64,000 bases of DNA from Bidens hawaiensis (lineage: Eukaryota > Streptophyta > Magnoliopsida > Asterales > Asteraceae). The DNA lies in NCBI GenBank assembly GCA_021521415.1, contig JAIQDT010001946.1:62001-126000 (forward strand), read 5' to 3'. This document shows positions 43,074 through 53,937 of this stretch, piece by piece (position 1 is the first letter of the stretch; each line of letters opens with the position of its first letter). The position numbers were made by a program, and so were the translations under genes. Below the pieces are notes generated by a model. It saw only the letters and a list, made by a program, of their open reading frames with translations, was not told the origin of the DNA and ran no database searches.

Positions 43074-43519
43074 ACAGAAGTCGTTTGATTAGATGTCAGT
43101 GAGAGATGTTTCATCCTGAAGCGCGTTAATTACAGGGCACATGAACGCATGGTATGGCTAATGTTGTTTTCCCAAATGTAAACAATAAGAACATGGTCTC
43201 GTAGACAACGATTATCTCTAGGCACACATAAACAGTTTGGCAAATTAATCCTTAGTTGTTTGATAAAATGACAAAACGATTTGTCAAAATTTCTTTCATT
43301 AGGGTATCAAACGTGAAAATTTTGATGCACCTTTGTCATTACAAAAAACACATATATGCAAACGCAAAGCAAACCAAGATCCACAAAATCGCAATTAACA
43401 ATAATATGTCATATATGTTTTAATGAACCATATTGGGTCTTAATGACCATGATAGACTTTGTAAGGTCATAGACTTTGTAAGGTCATATTGGGAGTGTTA
43501 GACAGAGTTATAATTAGTC

Positions 43520-43682
43520 AGAGGCCGTTGTCCTAGTGGCATTGGTGAACTCCCCCAACCAGGTGATAAGAGTTCAAACTTCATTACGGGTATTTAGGTG
43601 GTGTAAAATCAAAGAGTGTGTTGTTACAAAAGAATGATAATGATGGGCATAATAATAATAATGATAATAATAATAATAATAG
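43520..43682 (+). mobile_element. tRNA-derived SINE-like element
   Basis: A box-like TCCTAGTGGCATTGGTGAA and B box-like AGAGTTCAAACTTC are about 30 bases apart. They are followed by about 70 bases and a (TAA/AAT)n tail ending at the next element. A direct repeat GACTTTGTAAGGTCATA just upstream (43457-43490) is a separate local duplication. Confidence 0.4.
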
Positions 43683-43685
43683 ATC

Positions 43686-44280
43686 CAGTGGCGAAGGTTA
43701 AAGGGGACCCGGGGTGTCCCCGTTCACCCCTGTTTTTTCGCTTAGTAGTGTAATTTTTGGTGATTCCGTCCGAAAATTTTTATAGGTATTGTGCTCGGTC
43801 ACCCCTAAGTATATTTTCCAAAAAGCTATTGGTCACCCCTAATTCAGCTTACGGTTACTTGCAATCACTTGAGTTTGTGTTAGATGGATTTTTCTTCCGA
43901 TCGACGGCCGCGACTCATCTCTACAACAAAAGAATGGCTTTGGAAACGTGAAGAAGATAACCTAGCTTATAATATTGGGCCTTTTAAAATTTTATCCATG
44001 ATCCATAGTATTTAACCAACTTATTTTTTAAGTAAAGAGGGTAAAATCTAAAACAAAAATAAAAAGAAAAAGCCTATATAGTCATTTCTTTATTATTTAT
44101 TATTCTGAATATTAATAAAAGTTAAGATTTTAATTTTATTTTATCTTTTAATATCTTTGTTCATATTTTTATCTAGTAAGCTCGCATGCAAATCTGAATT
44201 AAGAAACAAAAAAAAAACCTCGAACCCTCCACTTAAAATTTTCTGTTTCGACCGTCACTTGATACAAATTTTTTCAAAAC

Positions 44281-44344
<64 letters not shown>

Positions 44345-44653
44345 GTTATATTTGATAAAGGCTTGAGTTTATGTAAAGAGTCTAAAAACTATCTAAAAAG
44401 TCGATATATATAAACAAAATAAAGGAAATATCTTTGATCTTTGGGAAACAAATTATAAAAGGCCGTTTTTCATTTTTGTCTTGGGCATTCGAAAACTCGA
44501 AGACGGCCCTAAACTTAATGAAGTATTGAGAAGAACTGAAACTTTCTCAACAACTGAAACACTCGCATTAGATCATAACCGAATCGACCAAAAAATTTTT
44601 TTTAGTCTGTAACTTCGGTCACCCCTATTACTTAGTCCAAACTTTGCCAGTTA
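43686..44653. mobile_element. Non-autonomous DNA element with CAGTGGCGAAG-type ends
   Basis: The left end reads CAGTGGCGAAGGTT and the reverse complement of the right end reads AACTGGCAAAGTTT. GGTCACCCCTA-type words occur near both ends (43797, 43829 and 44619). The interior is AT-rich with an (AT)n run at 44284-44341 and has no transposase. The terminal CAGNGGC is typical of hAT elements. Target duplication not resolved. Confidence 0.45.
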
Positions 44654-44809
44654 ATCTAAATTACTAAGATTGATCCTGATTGACAATTATTAACCATGAC
44701 GTGACTTAATTAACCATATTGGACCTTTATTTTACTTTATAAAATCCCATAAGTTTACAAATTCTATTATATTTAAATAACTTTTTTGTAATATTAATGG
44801 TGCTTTTTT

Positions 44810-45125
44810 ATCGGATGGTGTGACGACAGCGACGGCGGTAGCGCTAGATGTCAGGTGGTGATGGTGATGGTGGTGATGGCGGCAACGATGGTGGTGATAG
44901 CGGCAGTGGTGGTCAGGTGGTGGTGGTGGCAATGGTAGTGGTTGTGGCGGCAGTGATGATCAGTTGGCGGTAGCGATGGTAATGGTGGCGGTGGCAACGA
45001 TGGAGACGGTAGGCGGCGGCGGCAGTGGTGGTGGTCAACTTCTCATGGCGATGGTGGTGGCAGCGATCAGGTGGTGGCAATGCCGGTAGTGGCGGTTAGG
45101 TGGTGGTGGTGGTGGCTGTCAAGTA
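44810..45125. repeat. GGT/GAT/GGC trinucleotide-rich low-complexity tract
   Basis: Irregular runs of GGTGGTGATGGCGGCAA type words cover 300 bases with strong strand asymmetry (G-rich on the plus strand). Frames through it encode only His/Thr/Pro-type runs. The AT-rich flanks with CATTCCCTT words (45230-45270) look like a MITE end. I see no gene. Confidence 0.8.
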
Positions 45126-46840
45126 ATGTTGTTGAGAACGTAGGTTGAAAGATGAATGAAATGAACAAAAAGAGGGAGGGGATGAATGGTTTTGATTGAA
45201 GGAGATTTCTTGTGTAATCATTGATTTCATTCCCTTGACCAATCAGACACCATTTTTTCATTCCCTTACAATAACTAATTCCATTCTCATACGTCATTAC
45301 TGAATTCCAAACGCTACGTTACTTTGTTCATGAAGGTCTTTAGCGGTCTTGTTTGGTTTGCCAACCTTATTTATCATGGATATACTACTGGTGGGCCTTT
45401 ACCCGTAGAACGCTTATTGACTCTTAAGAAGATAACATAACATAGCGTAGTACATGTTCGTCCAAAATCTATCTTATTTTCAGTTTTATATATACGTATA
45501 GTATTCACATTAACTAATGAACTCATCCTTTTTTTTTTTTTTGCGAATCTGTAATCAGTTTAAAAAAGTATTCAAACCATTGATTATGAAAATTGTAGTA
45601 AAATCGAAAATTCATTATACTAACTATTAACATTACTAAATATTAAGTCCATTTGAATTGGGTAATTATAATAAAATCTGAAATTTAAAAAACAATTAAA
45701 AAACTAGAAAAACAACACGTACGATCAACTGCCTTTTTGCCTTCGTCCCTTCCACGATCAAACTCCAGGCGAGTAGTTGATCAACGAAGCCCTCGACTCT
45801 AGCGCCATCGACAACCCTCCACCAAGTAGTGCAGATTACAGCCCTCATAATACCTAAATTATCAATAGTCATCCATCTTTGTTTCCTATTTTCAAATTCA
45901 ATATTAGTAAAAAATCAAGGTTGATTTTGTTTGATTGTTTATTTTTACTATTTTTTGTTTATATTTGATTAAACTTATATGTATATGTTTAGAATTGTGT
46001 GTTGATTGTGTTTAATATGCACATTTAGGAGTTATTGGTGATTATTGGTGATTTTTTTAAAAGGCAAACGACCTATAATGATATTGCATTTTTTTTGTGT
46101 GAACCGACCCGTCCCAACCCGAGAAATTTTTTGTAGGACAGTAATAAATCCAAGAACCAAGCAATCTCGAACCAATAGAAAAAATTCCTGACCCTTTCAC
46201 TGAAATTTACGTCACATATTTTTATAAAATAAAAACGGGATACCTGGCCACCATGCTTTATAACCCTAATGTTCACTCAAGTGTAACACCCCTTAACCGC
46301 AAAGCTAAAAATTAATCTCCATGTCAACCACTCCATTGTGTTCATATGTAATTGTTCATTACACCAAAGATCTTTACGACATTAGGGTGATTAATGAGGG
46401 TTGAGTTATAAAATTATATGTAGTTTCACATACTACTTAACGACATAGTTTCGCTATCCAAAAAGACTAGTAGCGTAACTTGTTGCCCGCTTACCTTATG
46501 TATTGATATACTTTATAATGAAATATAATACCTGATAAACTCATATATCAAAGAGCTTCTAGCCTAACACTATTATGGAGTGCACAAAATGGTGCTCCAG
46601 CTTTCTAGTCCTTAGATAAATATATAATTTAAAAAATATTATTTTAGAGTGCATAAATTAGCCGTTCCAAAGAAAAAATTTTAACTCACATGCTAAAATC
46701 TTGAAATTAGATGTGGATTATAATTGATCTTGCACATACGAACACACATAATCTCCATCCTACTCTTTACACGTGTGATAAATTTTTCATAAACGTTAGT
46801 CTTTGAACAAATATATTCATTTTATGACAAAAAACAACAA
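45126..46840. other. Intergenic region upstream of the tRNA-PPR locus
   Basis: No coding signal. AT-rich, with a T-run at 45531-45542. Nothing here matches the sequence left of the duplicated tRNA at 41696, so the duplication seems to start at or very near the tRNA. Confidence 0.4.
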
Positions 46841-46911
46841 GCGCATCTAGTGTAGTGGTATCATAGTACCCTCCCACGGTACTGACCGGGGTTCGATTCC
46901 CCGGATGCGCA
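46841..46911 (+). tRNA. tRNA-Gly (anticodon CCC)
   Basis: Acceptor stem GCGCATC/GATGCGC is perfectly paired, with discriminator A. The anticodon stem TACC/GGTA encloses the loop CTCCCAC, giving anticodon CCC. The T arm CCGGGGTTCGATTCCCCGG is perfect. The A box (TAGTGTAGTGG) and B box (GGTTCGATTCC) are intact. A TTTT terminator follows six bases later (46917-46920). CCA is not encoded, as expected of a nuclear gene. It decodes GGG. It lies 134 bases before the PPR start codon, on the same strand. Confidence 0.95.
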
Positions 46912-47045
46912 AATACTTTTGCTCCTTAACTTTTTACTCTCCCCCCCCCCCCCTCTCCTTCTATATTCTTCTTCTTGATCGTGCAGCACTAATCTCACTT
47001 CTTGCAGTTTTGAGTTTTAATATCTTGTACACCATCTCTCCGTCA

Positions 47046-48962
47046 ATGAAATGGAGGAATTTAACCTCTCAAAGCTCAGTCTTGACAACACTTTTACACC
47101 CACTTCGTTTTCAATCCCCATTACCATCATCATACGCACCCATTTTCCAGTTCTTAACCGGCTTAAACCTCTTAAAATTAGGCCAACAAATCCACTCCCA
47201 TTTCATCACTCGCGGACTCAATCCCACCTCATTTCTCGGCGCAAAGATGGTCGCAATGTACGCTAGCTCAGGTGATATTGATTCCGCTATAAGTCTATTC
47301 AATTCAATTCGTCATAATGCGTCAACGCTTTTGTACAATTCGATTATTAGAGCGTGTGCTGTGTATGGGATGTCGGGTAAAAGCGTTGGTATTTTTAAAG
47401 AGATGGATTCGGTCGGTTTTCGGGGCGATTATTTTACGTTTCCGTTTGTTTTAAAGAGTTGTGCTGATTTGGGTGATGTTTGGGTGGGTAAATGTGTTCA
47501 TGGGAAGGGTTTGAGAACTGCATTGGAGTTCGATTTCTACTTCGGGACGTCGTTGATCGATTTTTATGTCAAGTGTGGCGAGTTGGGGGATGCACGCAAG
47601 GTGTTTGATGAAATGCCTGTGAGGGATGTGTCGTCTTGGAACGCCTTGATTGCGGGGTGCATGAAGTATGGGATGGTAAATGTTGCGGAAGATTTGTTTT
47701 CGCGGATGTTGGATAATAAGAATATTGTGTCGTGGACGGCTATGATCTCTGGGTACACGCAAAATGGTCTGGCGGATCGTGCCTTCAAGTTGTTTGATGA
47801 AATGACGAGTGATTTAGCAAACGTGAAACCGAATTGGGTGACGATAATGAGTATCCTCCCCGCGTGCGCACAATCTTCTGATCTAGACCGAGGCCGAAAG
47901 ATTCACGATTACGCCACTAGCATCGGGCTTAACTCGAACACGTCCGTGCAAACTGCACTGGCAGCTATGTACGCCAAATGCGGCTCACTCACTGACTCTG
48001 AAATATGTTTCCGAAAAATTCCAATTAATAAAAGAAGTCTAGTCACATGGAACACGATGATCAGTGCATACGCGTCTCACGGGCACGGTATCCAATCCGT
48101 CTCAACATTCAACGGCATGATACGAGCTGGGGTTGAACCGGATGCCATTACATTCACCGGCTTGTTATCTGGTTGCAGCCATTCGGGTCTGGTCGACACA
48201 GGTCTAAACTATTTTAACTCAATAAAAACAGAATACAACATCGAACCGACTCACGAGCATTACGCATGCATTGTTGATCTTTTGGGCCGATGCGGGAGGT
48301 TAACCGAGGCATATGATCTCACTTCAAAGATGCCTATGCCACCCGGAGCAAGCACATGGGGCGCGCTATTATCCGCTAGTAAAACACATAGAAATCTTAA
48401 TATTGCCGAAATCTCAGCTAAAAAGTTGTTTGATTTGGAACCTGAAAACAGCGGGAATTATGTGGTTCTTTCAAATATGTATGCCGAAGCGGGGATGTGG
48501 AGAGAGGTTAATAATATTAGAGATTTGTTAAAAACCCGAGGCGTGAAGAAGAACCCCGGTTGTAGTTGGATTGAAATAGACGGTAAGTTGCATATGTTTG
48601 TTGGAGGCGATAAATCTCACCCAATGTCGGGCGAGATTTATAAGTTTTTGGAGGCGTTACCAGAGAAGATGAAAGGGCTGGGTTATGTGGCAGAAACGGG
48701 GTTTGCGTTACACGATGTTAGTGACGAGGAGCGGGAGCAGAGTTTAGGCAGTCATAGTGAGAAGTTGGCGGTGGCTTTCGGGATATTGTGCACGGGTTCG
48801 GGTGAGGTTGTGCGTGTGACAAAGAATCTAAGGATTTGTGGAGATTGTCATACGGTTATGAAGTTTGTTTCTAAGATATATGAAAGGGAGATTGTGGTTA
48901 GAGATGTCAACCGGTTTCATCATTTTAAAGCTGGGGTGTGTTCTTGTGGTGATTTTTGGTAG
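47046..48962 (+). CDS. DYW-class pentatricopeptide-repeat protein, 638 aa, intronless
   Basis: Plant PLS-type PPR proteins bind organellar RNA, and the DYW domain is a cytidine deaminase that performs C-to-U editing. I start at ATG 47046 (MKWRNLTSQSS); the frame is open 47 codons further, but that Met lies inside the tRNA gene. Residues 1-35 are Arg/Ser/Leu-rich without acidic residues, fitting mitochondrial or plastid import. About ten P, L and S repeats follow (SLIDFYVKCGELGDARKVFDE, NIVSWTAMISGYTQNGLADRA), then E/E+ motifs (NSGNYVVLSNMYAEAGMW, NPGCSWIEIDG), then the DYW domain at 546-638. The deaminase signature is complete: H570-S-E572, C598-x-x-C601, and a second metal site in FHHFKAGVCSC. 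The C-terminus is DFW instead of DYW. No stops or shifts. A decayed duplicate lies at 41767-43310. Target unknown. Confidence 0.93.
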   Translation: MKWRNLTSQSSVLTTLLHPLRFQSPLPSSYAPIFQFLTGLNLLKLGQQIHSHFITRGLNPTSFLGAKMVAMYASSGDIDSAISLFNSIRHNASTLLYNSIIRACAVYGMSGKSVGIFKEMDSVGFRGDYFTFPFVLKSCADLGDVWVGKCVHGKGLRTALEFDFYFGTSLIDFYVKCGELGDARKVFDEMPVRDVSSWNALIAGCMKYGMVNVAEDLFSRMLDNKNIVSWTAMISGYTQNGLADRAFKLFDEMTSDLANVKPNWVTIMSILPACAQSSDLDRGRKIHDYATSIGLNSNTSVQTALAAMYAKCGSLTDSEICFRKIPINKRSLVTWNTMISAYASHGHGIQSVSTFNGMIRAGVEPDAITFTGLLSGCSHSGLVDTGLNYFNSIKTEYNIEPTHEHYACIVDLLGRCGRLTEAYDLTSKMPMPPGASTWGALLSASKTHRNLNIAEISAKKLFDLEPENSGNYVVLSNMYAEAGMWREVNNIRDLLKTRGVKKNPGCSWIEIDGKLHMFVGGDKSHPMSGEIYKFLEALPEKMKGLGYVAETGFALHDVSDEEREQSLGSHSEKLAVAFGILCTGSGEVVRVTKNLRICGDCHTVMKFVSKIYEREIVVRDVNRFHHFKAGVCSCGDFW

Positions 48963-49984
48963 AGATGAGTTAAAAGTTTAGAAATGTTGGATTGGTGATT
49001 ATTGGCCAATCAACTTCACAATTTTGTAATGACTTGTTTTATAATGTTGTATGTGTTTTAATTTTACCAATTGTTCTTTTGAGTTGTTGGCGATGTACGG
49101 TGTAAGTACATCTTCTGTGGTTGATAAAACTTAAAAAGAGAAAAAAAAGTTTTAGTATAAAATTCACTATGTGTATGTGTAGTGACTTTAATTAATTTAA
49201 TTAAATGTTTAATTAAAATAACACATAGACATCATGTAGAAAAAAAATCACTAAAACCTATTTTAAATTAAGAGTTTTGTTTTTTTTTAAACGGCGAGCC
49301 CTGACGCACTATCTGACCAGACTATGTTGTCGGTTCTAACTAGTTACATTTTTAATTGCATTTTTTAATTAAATTATATTTTATTATTCAACTAGTATTA
49401 AGTGCCCCGCAACCTAGCTCGGTTGTATTATTTTAAGACTTTCTTTATCACCAACCCAATGTTTGGGTTGTGCACTAGAAGACTAAAGAAAATAATATTA
49501 AAAATTGAGGAAGTCTCATGGCCCGGTTGAGAATACAACTTGAGTCACAACCCACATGTTATTTAAGTATTCATTTTTTTCTTTTAAATAATTTCTTTTC
49601 TATATAATTTGTTTTTCTTTAATAATTTATATTATTTAACTTAATTTAAAATTTTAAAAACGCAGTCTTGTTTAGTTTAATTTTAGGAGCATTTCGATAT
49701 AAATTTTGTTAAAAACGGAGCACTTTTCAAAACATGTATTTTTTATTATATTATTATATGTAAAAGTATTCTTGTTACTTGTAAAAACTAAAGTTTTTTT
49801 ACAGAATTATTATATTATATTATTGCCATTTGTCCACACTATATTGGTTTGTTAGATTTTGTTGATAAAGATTGTCATCTAGAAATCTAACATTATCTAC
49901 TTTTATATGTATTATATATATTGGACACAAGAATGCATTCACATCCACTCCTAGTTTTCTATCTCCATTCTCTTTTAATTCTTA
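48963..49984. other. PPR 3' flank and intergenic
   Basis: No gene. It is AT-rich with small inverted stretches (TTAATTAATTTAATTAA near 49190 and ACATAG around 49170-49230). The left end of the Harbinger element lies somewhere here; CCAACCCAATGTTTGGGTTG at 49453-49472 is itself palindromic and may be a terminal motif, since GGGTTGGGTTG repeats occur at 53240-53265. Confidence 0.35.
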
Positions 49985-50955
49985 ATGGATCCATCGTTTT
50001 CAAATTATCATATGAGTCTTGGAGATGGAGATTGCCCGAATAATCAATACTATGAAAACACTTTTTATTATTCAAACCCGAGTCAAGTTTCTGCCACTGA
50101 AAATATTCAAACATCACAAAATACTGAAGAAACCGCACGAGGTTTATGGGATGTTGCTGAAGATGTCGCTTTAATGTCATCATGGTGTATTGTTAGTGAA
50201 GATAAAATTTGTGGTAAAACCAGAAATTCACAATAATATGGGCAAAGGTAAAGAAGTTGTATGACGAAGCTCAGGCAGAAAGCCCAGAAAAGATTGGTAA
50301 GAGGAATATTCAACAAATGAAAGGTTGTTATAAACGAATTTGCCAAAGTGTTCACAAGTGGGTTGGTGCATGCGAGGAAGCACGTCGTCGCGCAAAAAGC
50401 TGAATGAGCCAGAAAGATATTGAGAGTGAAGCTCATAAAATTTACGAGCAAGATGTTAAAAGTAAGTTTACTGATGTTGTTGTTTAAAATGATGTTATGT
50501 GCAAAAACCAGAAGTGGGCGCCACCAACACATCATGACACAACACGTTATCATCCTGAATGTGAAGAGGAGAATGAAGAAAGTGGTGGTAGTACAAAAAG
50601 ATCGAGGACTAGTGAAGAAGGGGACTATTCCAACCCAGAAACGCCAAACACCGGTTGTTCAACAATTCAACGTCCAACAGGTAGAGATGCGGCTAAAAAA
50701 AAGGAAAAGGTAAGGCTTATGATGCAATTGCTGAAAGACTTGATGCATTGAATCTTATAAAAGAACATGAGAATGAGCTTTTCTAAAGGAAACTCGACAT
50801 GGACCAAGAAAAGCTACGTCAAAAGGAAGAAAGTGACCTAAAGAAAATGCAACTCCTACATCTTAACACACTGTTACGAAAGGAGCATTTGTCACCTATT
50901 GAAGAAGACATCAGAGACCAACTAGCTTTGAAGTATTATGGAAAGGGAATTTAGT
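49985..50955 (+). pseudogene. PIF/Harbinger ORF1 (Myb/SANT-like DNA-binding protein), broken
   Basis: Starts MDPSFSNYHMSLGDG. The SANT/Myb-like part reads GLWDVAEDVALMSSWCIVSE and, after a shift at about 50233, WAKVKKLYDEAQ, RNIQQMKGCYKRICQSVHKW. A NAM-associated-like C-terminal part follows (KKMQLLHLNTL, DQLALKYYGKG). At least three breaks (about 50233, 50403, 50485) and stops near 50750 and 50785 inactivate it. In PIF/Harbinger elements this protein works with the transposase to bind the ends. It is encoded on the same strand as the transposase 620 bases downstream. Confidence 0.7.
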
Positions 50956-51025
50956 TTCAGGTTTCATGTATGTGTAAGATTATCTATTGTGTATGTTTTA
51001 TCTTTAATTTATTTTTAATTGGCGT

Positions 51026-51188
51026 GTAAGATGTTTAATTATCAAGTTATGTATTTTATTTATGTAACATATTTGATTATCAAGTTATGTATTTTATGTA
51101 TCTGTAAGATATTTAATTTTCAGCTTGTGTTTTTATGTATGTGTAAGATATTTAATTTTCAACTTATGTATTTTATGTATGTGTAAGT
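51026..51188. repeat. 40-bp tandem repeat, four copies
   Basis: The unit is GTAAGATATTTAATTTTCAA followed by CTTATGTATTTTATGTATGT; four copies with small changes. It lies between the two ORFs of the Harbinger element. Confidence 0.8.
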
Positions 51189-51233
51189 TAAAAATAATAT
51201 GATATTATCTGCTCATTATAACATATACTTAAT

Positions 51234-51490
51234 TTTTCATTTGTCAACTTTTTGTTAAATGATTGGATTTCTATTTAGATAAGATAATTCAACATTATCC
51301 ATAAAACTTAAATTTATCTTCTTGTTCCACTTGTCAATATTTCATTGGATGTTTGGATTTTATTTAGATAATATAATATAGCATTATCATGTCGATCTAA
51401 CTTTATCTTAAATCTTCCATTTGTCAACTTTTCATTGGGTGCGTTTATTTTATTTAGATAATAAATAGTAGCATTATCTGTATGAAAATC
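51234..51490. repeat. About 90-bp tandem repeat, three copies
   Basis: Each unit runs CATTTGTCAACTTTTCATTG through TTTATTTAGATAATA and AGCATTATC. It lies just upstream of the transposase and may include its promoter; the following CTTGTATAAATATAG (about 51500) contains a TATA-like TATAAATA. Confidence 0.7.
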
Positions 51491-51573
51491 CATTATTTTT
51501 CTTGTATAAATATAGCATAACGTTGATATACTTTCTCATCCAACCAGAACTTTTCATTTCCATCTCTTTAAAA

Positions 51574-52928
51574 ATGTCATATGTGAAAGCTCAGAGAGTT
51601 CCGATTCATCAGACTCGAATGAGTTTGATTCATGGCTAGAACGAGTTAATCAATCAAATCGTCAACTTGAAGGCATAATGATTGAGTTACTCACAAACAT
51701 GCCAAATATGATCATAAGAGATCATCCTCGTACAAGAAGGAGGTATTGCAATCGGGAACGTGAGCTGGGAGAGGCACGCTTGATGCAAGACTACTTTGTT
51801 GATAACCCAACGTATGATCAAGCAATTTTTTGACGTAGATTTCGAATGCAAAAACCATTGTTCTTACGTATAGTGGCTGCTGTTACGGCCAATGATATTT
51901 ATTTTCAACAAAGATGTGATGCCACAGGTAGACAAGGGCTTTCACCATTGCAGAAGTGTACTGGAGCTATGCGGGTGTTAGCGTATGGGACATCGGCAGA
52001 TGCACATGATGAATATTTGAGAATGAGTGAAGCTGTATCAAGAGCCTCCCTTATAAAGTTCGTAGAAGGTGTTATTTCATGTTTTAGTCAAGAGTACCTT
52101 AGAAGGCCAAATGATGATGATTTAGCAAGACTACTTCATGTTGGGGCAGAGCGTGGATTCCCAGGAATGGTAGGCAGCATTGATTGTATGCACTGGCAGT
52201 GGAAAAATTGTCCCACCGCTTGGGCTGGGCAATATGCAGGTATAAGCGGTAAACCAACGATTATTTTAGAAGCTATTGCATCATATGACTTATGGATATG
52301 GCATGCATTCTTTGGAACACCAGGTTCGTGCAATGACATTAATGTCCTTCAACGATCTCCTATTTTTGATGATGTATTGTCTGGTCGAGCACCAAATGTG
52401 AGTTACGTCGTGAATGGCCGAGAATATAATAGGACATATTATCTCACTGATGGCATATATCCTTCATGGGTAGTCTTTGTCAAGTCAATAACTTCTCCAC
52501 TACTTCGAAAACATAAGTTATTTGCTCAACATCAAGAATGTGCTAGAAAAGATGTTGAACGTGCATTTGGAGTTCTACAGGCTCGGTTTGCATTTCTTCG
52601 ACATCCATGTCTTGTGTGGAACAAGGATCTGATGGGAAAAATTATGATTGCATGTATAATCATCCATAATATGATAGTTGAGGATGAACGAGATACATAC
52701 CTTCACTATTATGATCCATCTGAATTTCTTAATGATAGGCCTACAAATCAGCAACGAAGAAACTCTACTGAAGACAATGAACAACCTTTCCAATACTCTA
52801 CCGAACGAATTGCAAACTTATCAAGTTATATTACCAACAGAGCACAACTTCACAATAGAGAGTCTCATAATGCTCTAAAAAACGATTTGCTTGAGCATAT
52901 ATGGCAAAAATTTCACCTTGATGAATAA
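51574..52928 (+). pseudogene. PIF/Harbinger transposase (HARBI1/ALP1-like nuclease), nearly intact
   Basis: The open part is 51846-52928 (360 aa). Translation continues upstream in the same family (SNEFDSWLERVNQ, RRRYCNRER, DYFVDNPTYDQAIF) but is broken by a shift near 51590 and a TGA at about 51830. DDE nuclease residues are visible: GSIDCMHW (D113 of the open part), YYLTDGIYPSW (D202) and DVERAFGVLQARF (E238), with the accessory PGSCND. The domain matches the plant transposon protein / DDE_Tnp_4 type. Because TIRs are not resolved, element limits are uncertain. ALP1-like host genes are a possible alternative, but ORF1 next door favours a transposon. Confidence 0.85.
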
Positions 52929-53669
52929 TTATGTTGTTTCCATATTATGTACTTGTAATTTTAAATTCAGTGTTATGCTTGTAACTTGAATTATCTTTTT
53001 AATTAAATATGTTTAATGAACGTAGTTTTTTTAATACTTTTTATACTTAAAATAATACAATTTAAAAAATAAACATATTTTTTAATTTCAATAAATTTTA
53101 TAGAATAAATTAAAACCTAAATAAGATATATATATTAAAATAATTGGGTTGTGTTGGGTTGTGAATGCAAGTGAAAAATTAGGTTAGGTGGGGTTGTGTA
53201 TGTGGAAGAGAGAAAAATTAATTTTTTTATTAAAATATTGGGTTGGGTTGGGTTGGGTTGTTGAGATACGTTTAACTGCTAAATATTGTCTGCGTAAATG
53301 CCAACAACATTTGATAATTGCGAAACATGTCCAGTATTTTTTGCCACATATTTAACTACATACTTTAACCATTCCCTAGTCCCTACCAATCTCGCAATAT
53401 TCCACCCCCCGGGGTATGATTGAATACGGCCCAAATCCGACAAAAAACACACTCTTCAGTTAAAATAAGCCCATAATAAATGTTTGGGCCCAAACGTTAC
53501 CAAATTCCCAGTAAACAACCTCAGACCTATTAGATACTTCTTACCCCATTGACCACCATTGACTTTCTGGTCAAACTTGGTCAGAATGTCAATTTTTATA
53601 TAATAAAACCAACTTTGACTAAAAATAAGTTTTGACCAGAAACATTATTTTGACTTTTATACTCCTCAC
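52929..53669. other. Harbinger 3' flank and intergenic
   Basis: No gene. TTGGGTTG repeats at 53145-53265 may mark the right end of the transposon. The remainder to the copia target site is unremarkable, apart from CCACCCCCCGGGG near 53403. Confidence 0.35.
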
Positions 53670-53855
53670 CTCTAAATTGGTACCTTAATTCCGGCTTCCT
53701 TTTCCGCTGTTATCGTAACCGACCCAATCATCATTATCCCCTTTACTTTTTAGAGGCATATTTAGTGGAGCAATTGGTGCTATTATTTCTTTATAAACAG
53801 CCTACTGTAATGATGATAACATCAATTAAAAAGATGCATACTTTTCAGTTTTGAA
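53670..53855 (+). repeat. 5' LTR of the short-LTR copia element
   Basis: Matches 62852-63036 almost base for base. It contains a TATA-like TTTATAAACA (about 53792). The ends TCTAAA...TTTTGAA are not the usual TG...CA, or the terminal bases have mutated in both copies. The primer site begins one base after it. Confidence 0.8.
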
Positions 53856-53937
53856 ATGGTATCACAGCAAGTCTTTGTACCGCTCAAAAAAAAAAAAAAA
53901 ATCAACCACAAGTCCTAATCTCTACTAGCCATCAGCC

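Larger units (their letters stand above)
41767..43310 (+). pseudogene. Duplicate of the DYW-PPR gene, decayed and split by two MITEs
   Basis: By-eye alignment to the intact gene holds in order. 41850-41880 resembles the start region with the ATG lost. 41900-42163 matches 47260-47480 (for example CTTTTGTA.AATT.G.TTATTAG). 42429-42549 matches 47486-47600 (AAATGTGTTCAT, GA.TTCTTTTTGT). 43074-43310 matches 47600-47830 (GTTTGAT.A.ATG.C.GTGAG.GATGT, AATAAGAA.AT.GT.TCGT, TTGTTTGAT.AAATGAC). MITEs occupy 42164-42428 and 42550-43073. About 170 bases after the start and everything beyond the middle PPR repeats are missing. Stops and shifts abound. Confidence 0.75.

Noticed and set aside
44157..44342. 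61-codon frame ending in Ile/Tyr repeats
   Set aside because: It runs into the (AT)n microsatellite; no homology or coding bias.
44732..44932. His-rich small protein
   Set aside because: Translation of the GGT/GAT low-complexity tract on the opposite strand.
46905..47045. Upstream in-frame ATG extending the PPR protein by 47 residues
   Set aside because: It lies inside the tRNA-Gly gene, passes through a C-run and encodes a hydrophobic low-complexity stretch. The ATG at 47046 gives a normal PPR N-terminus.
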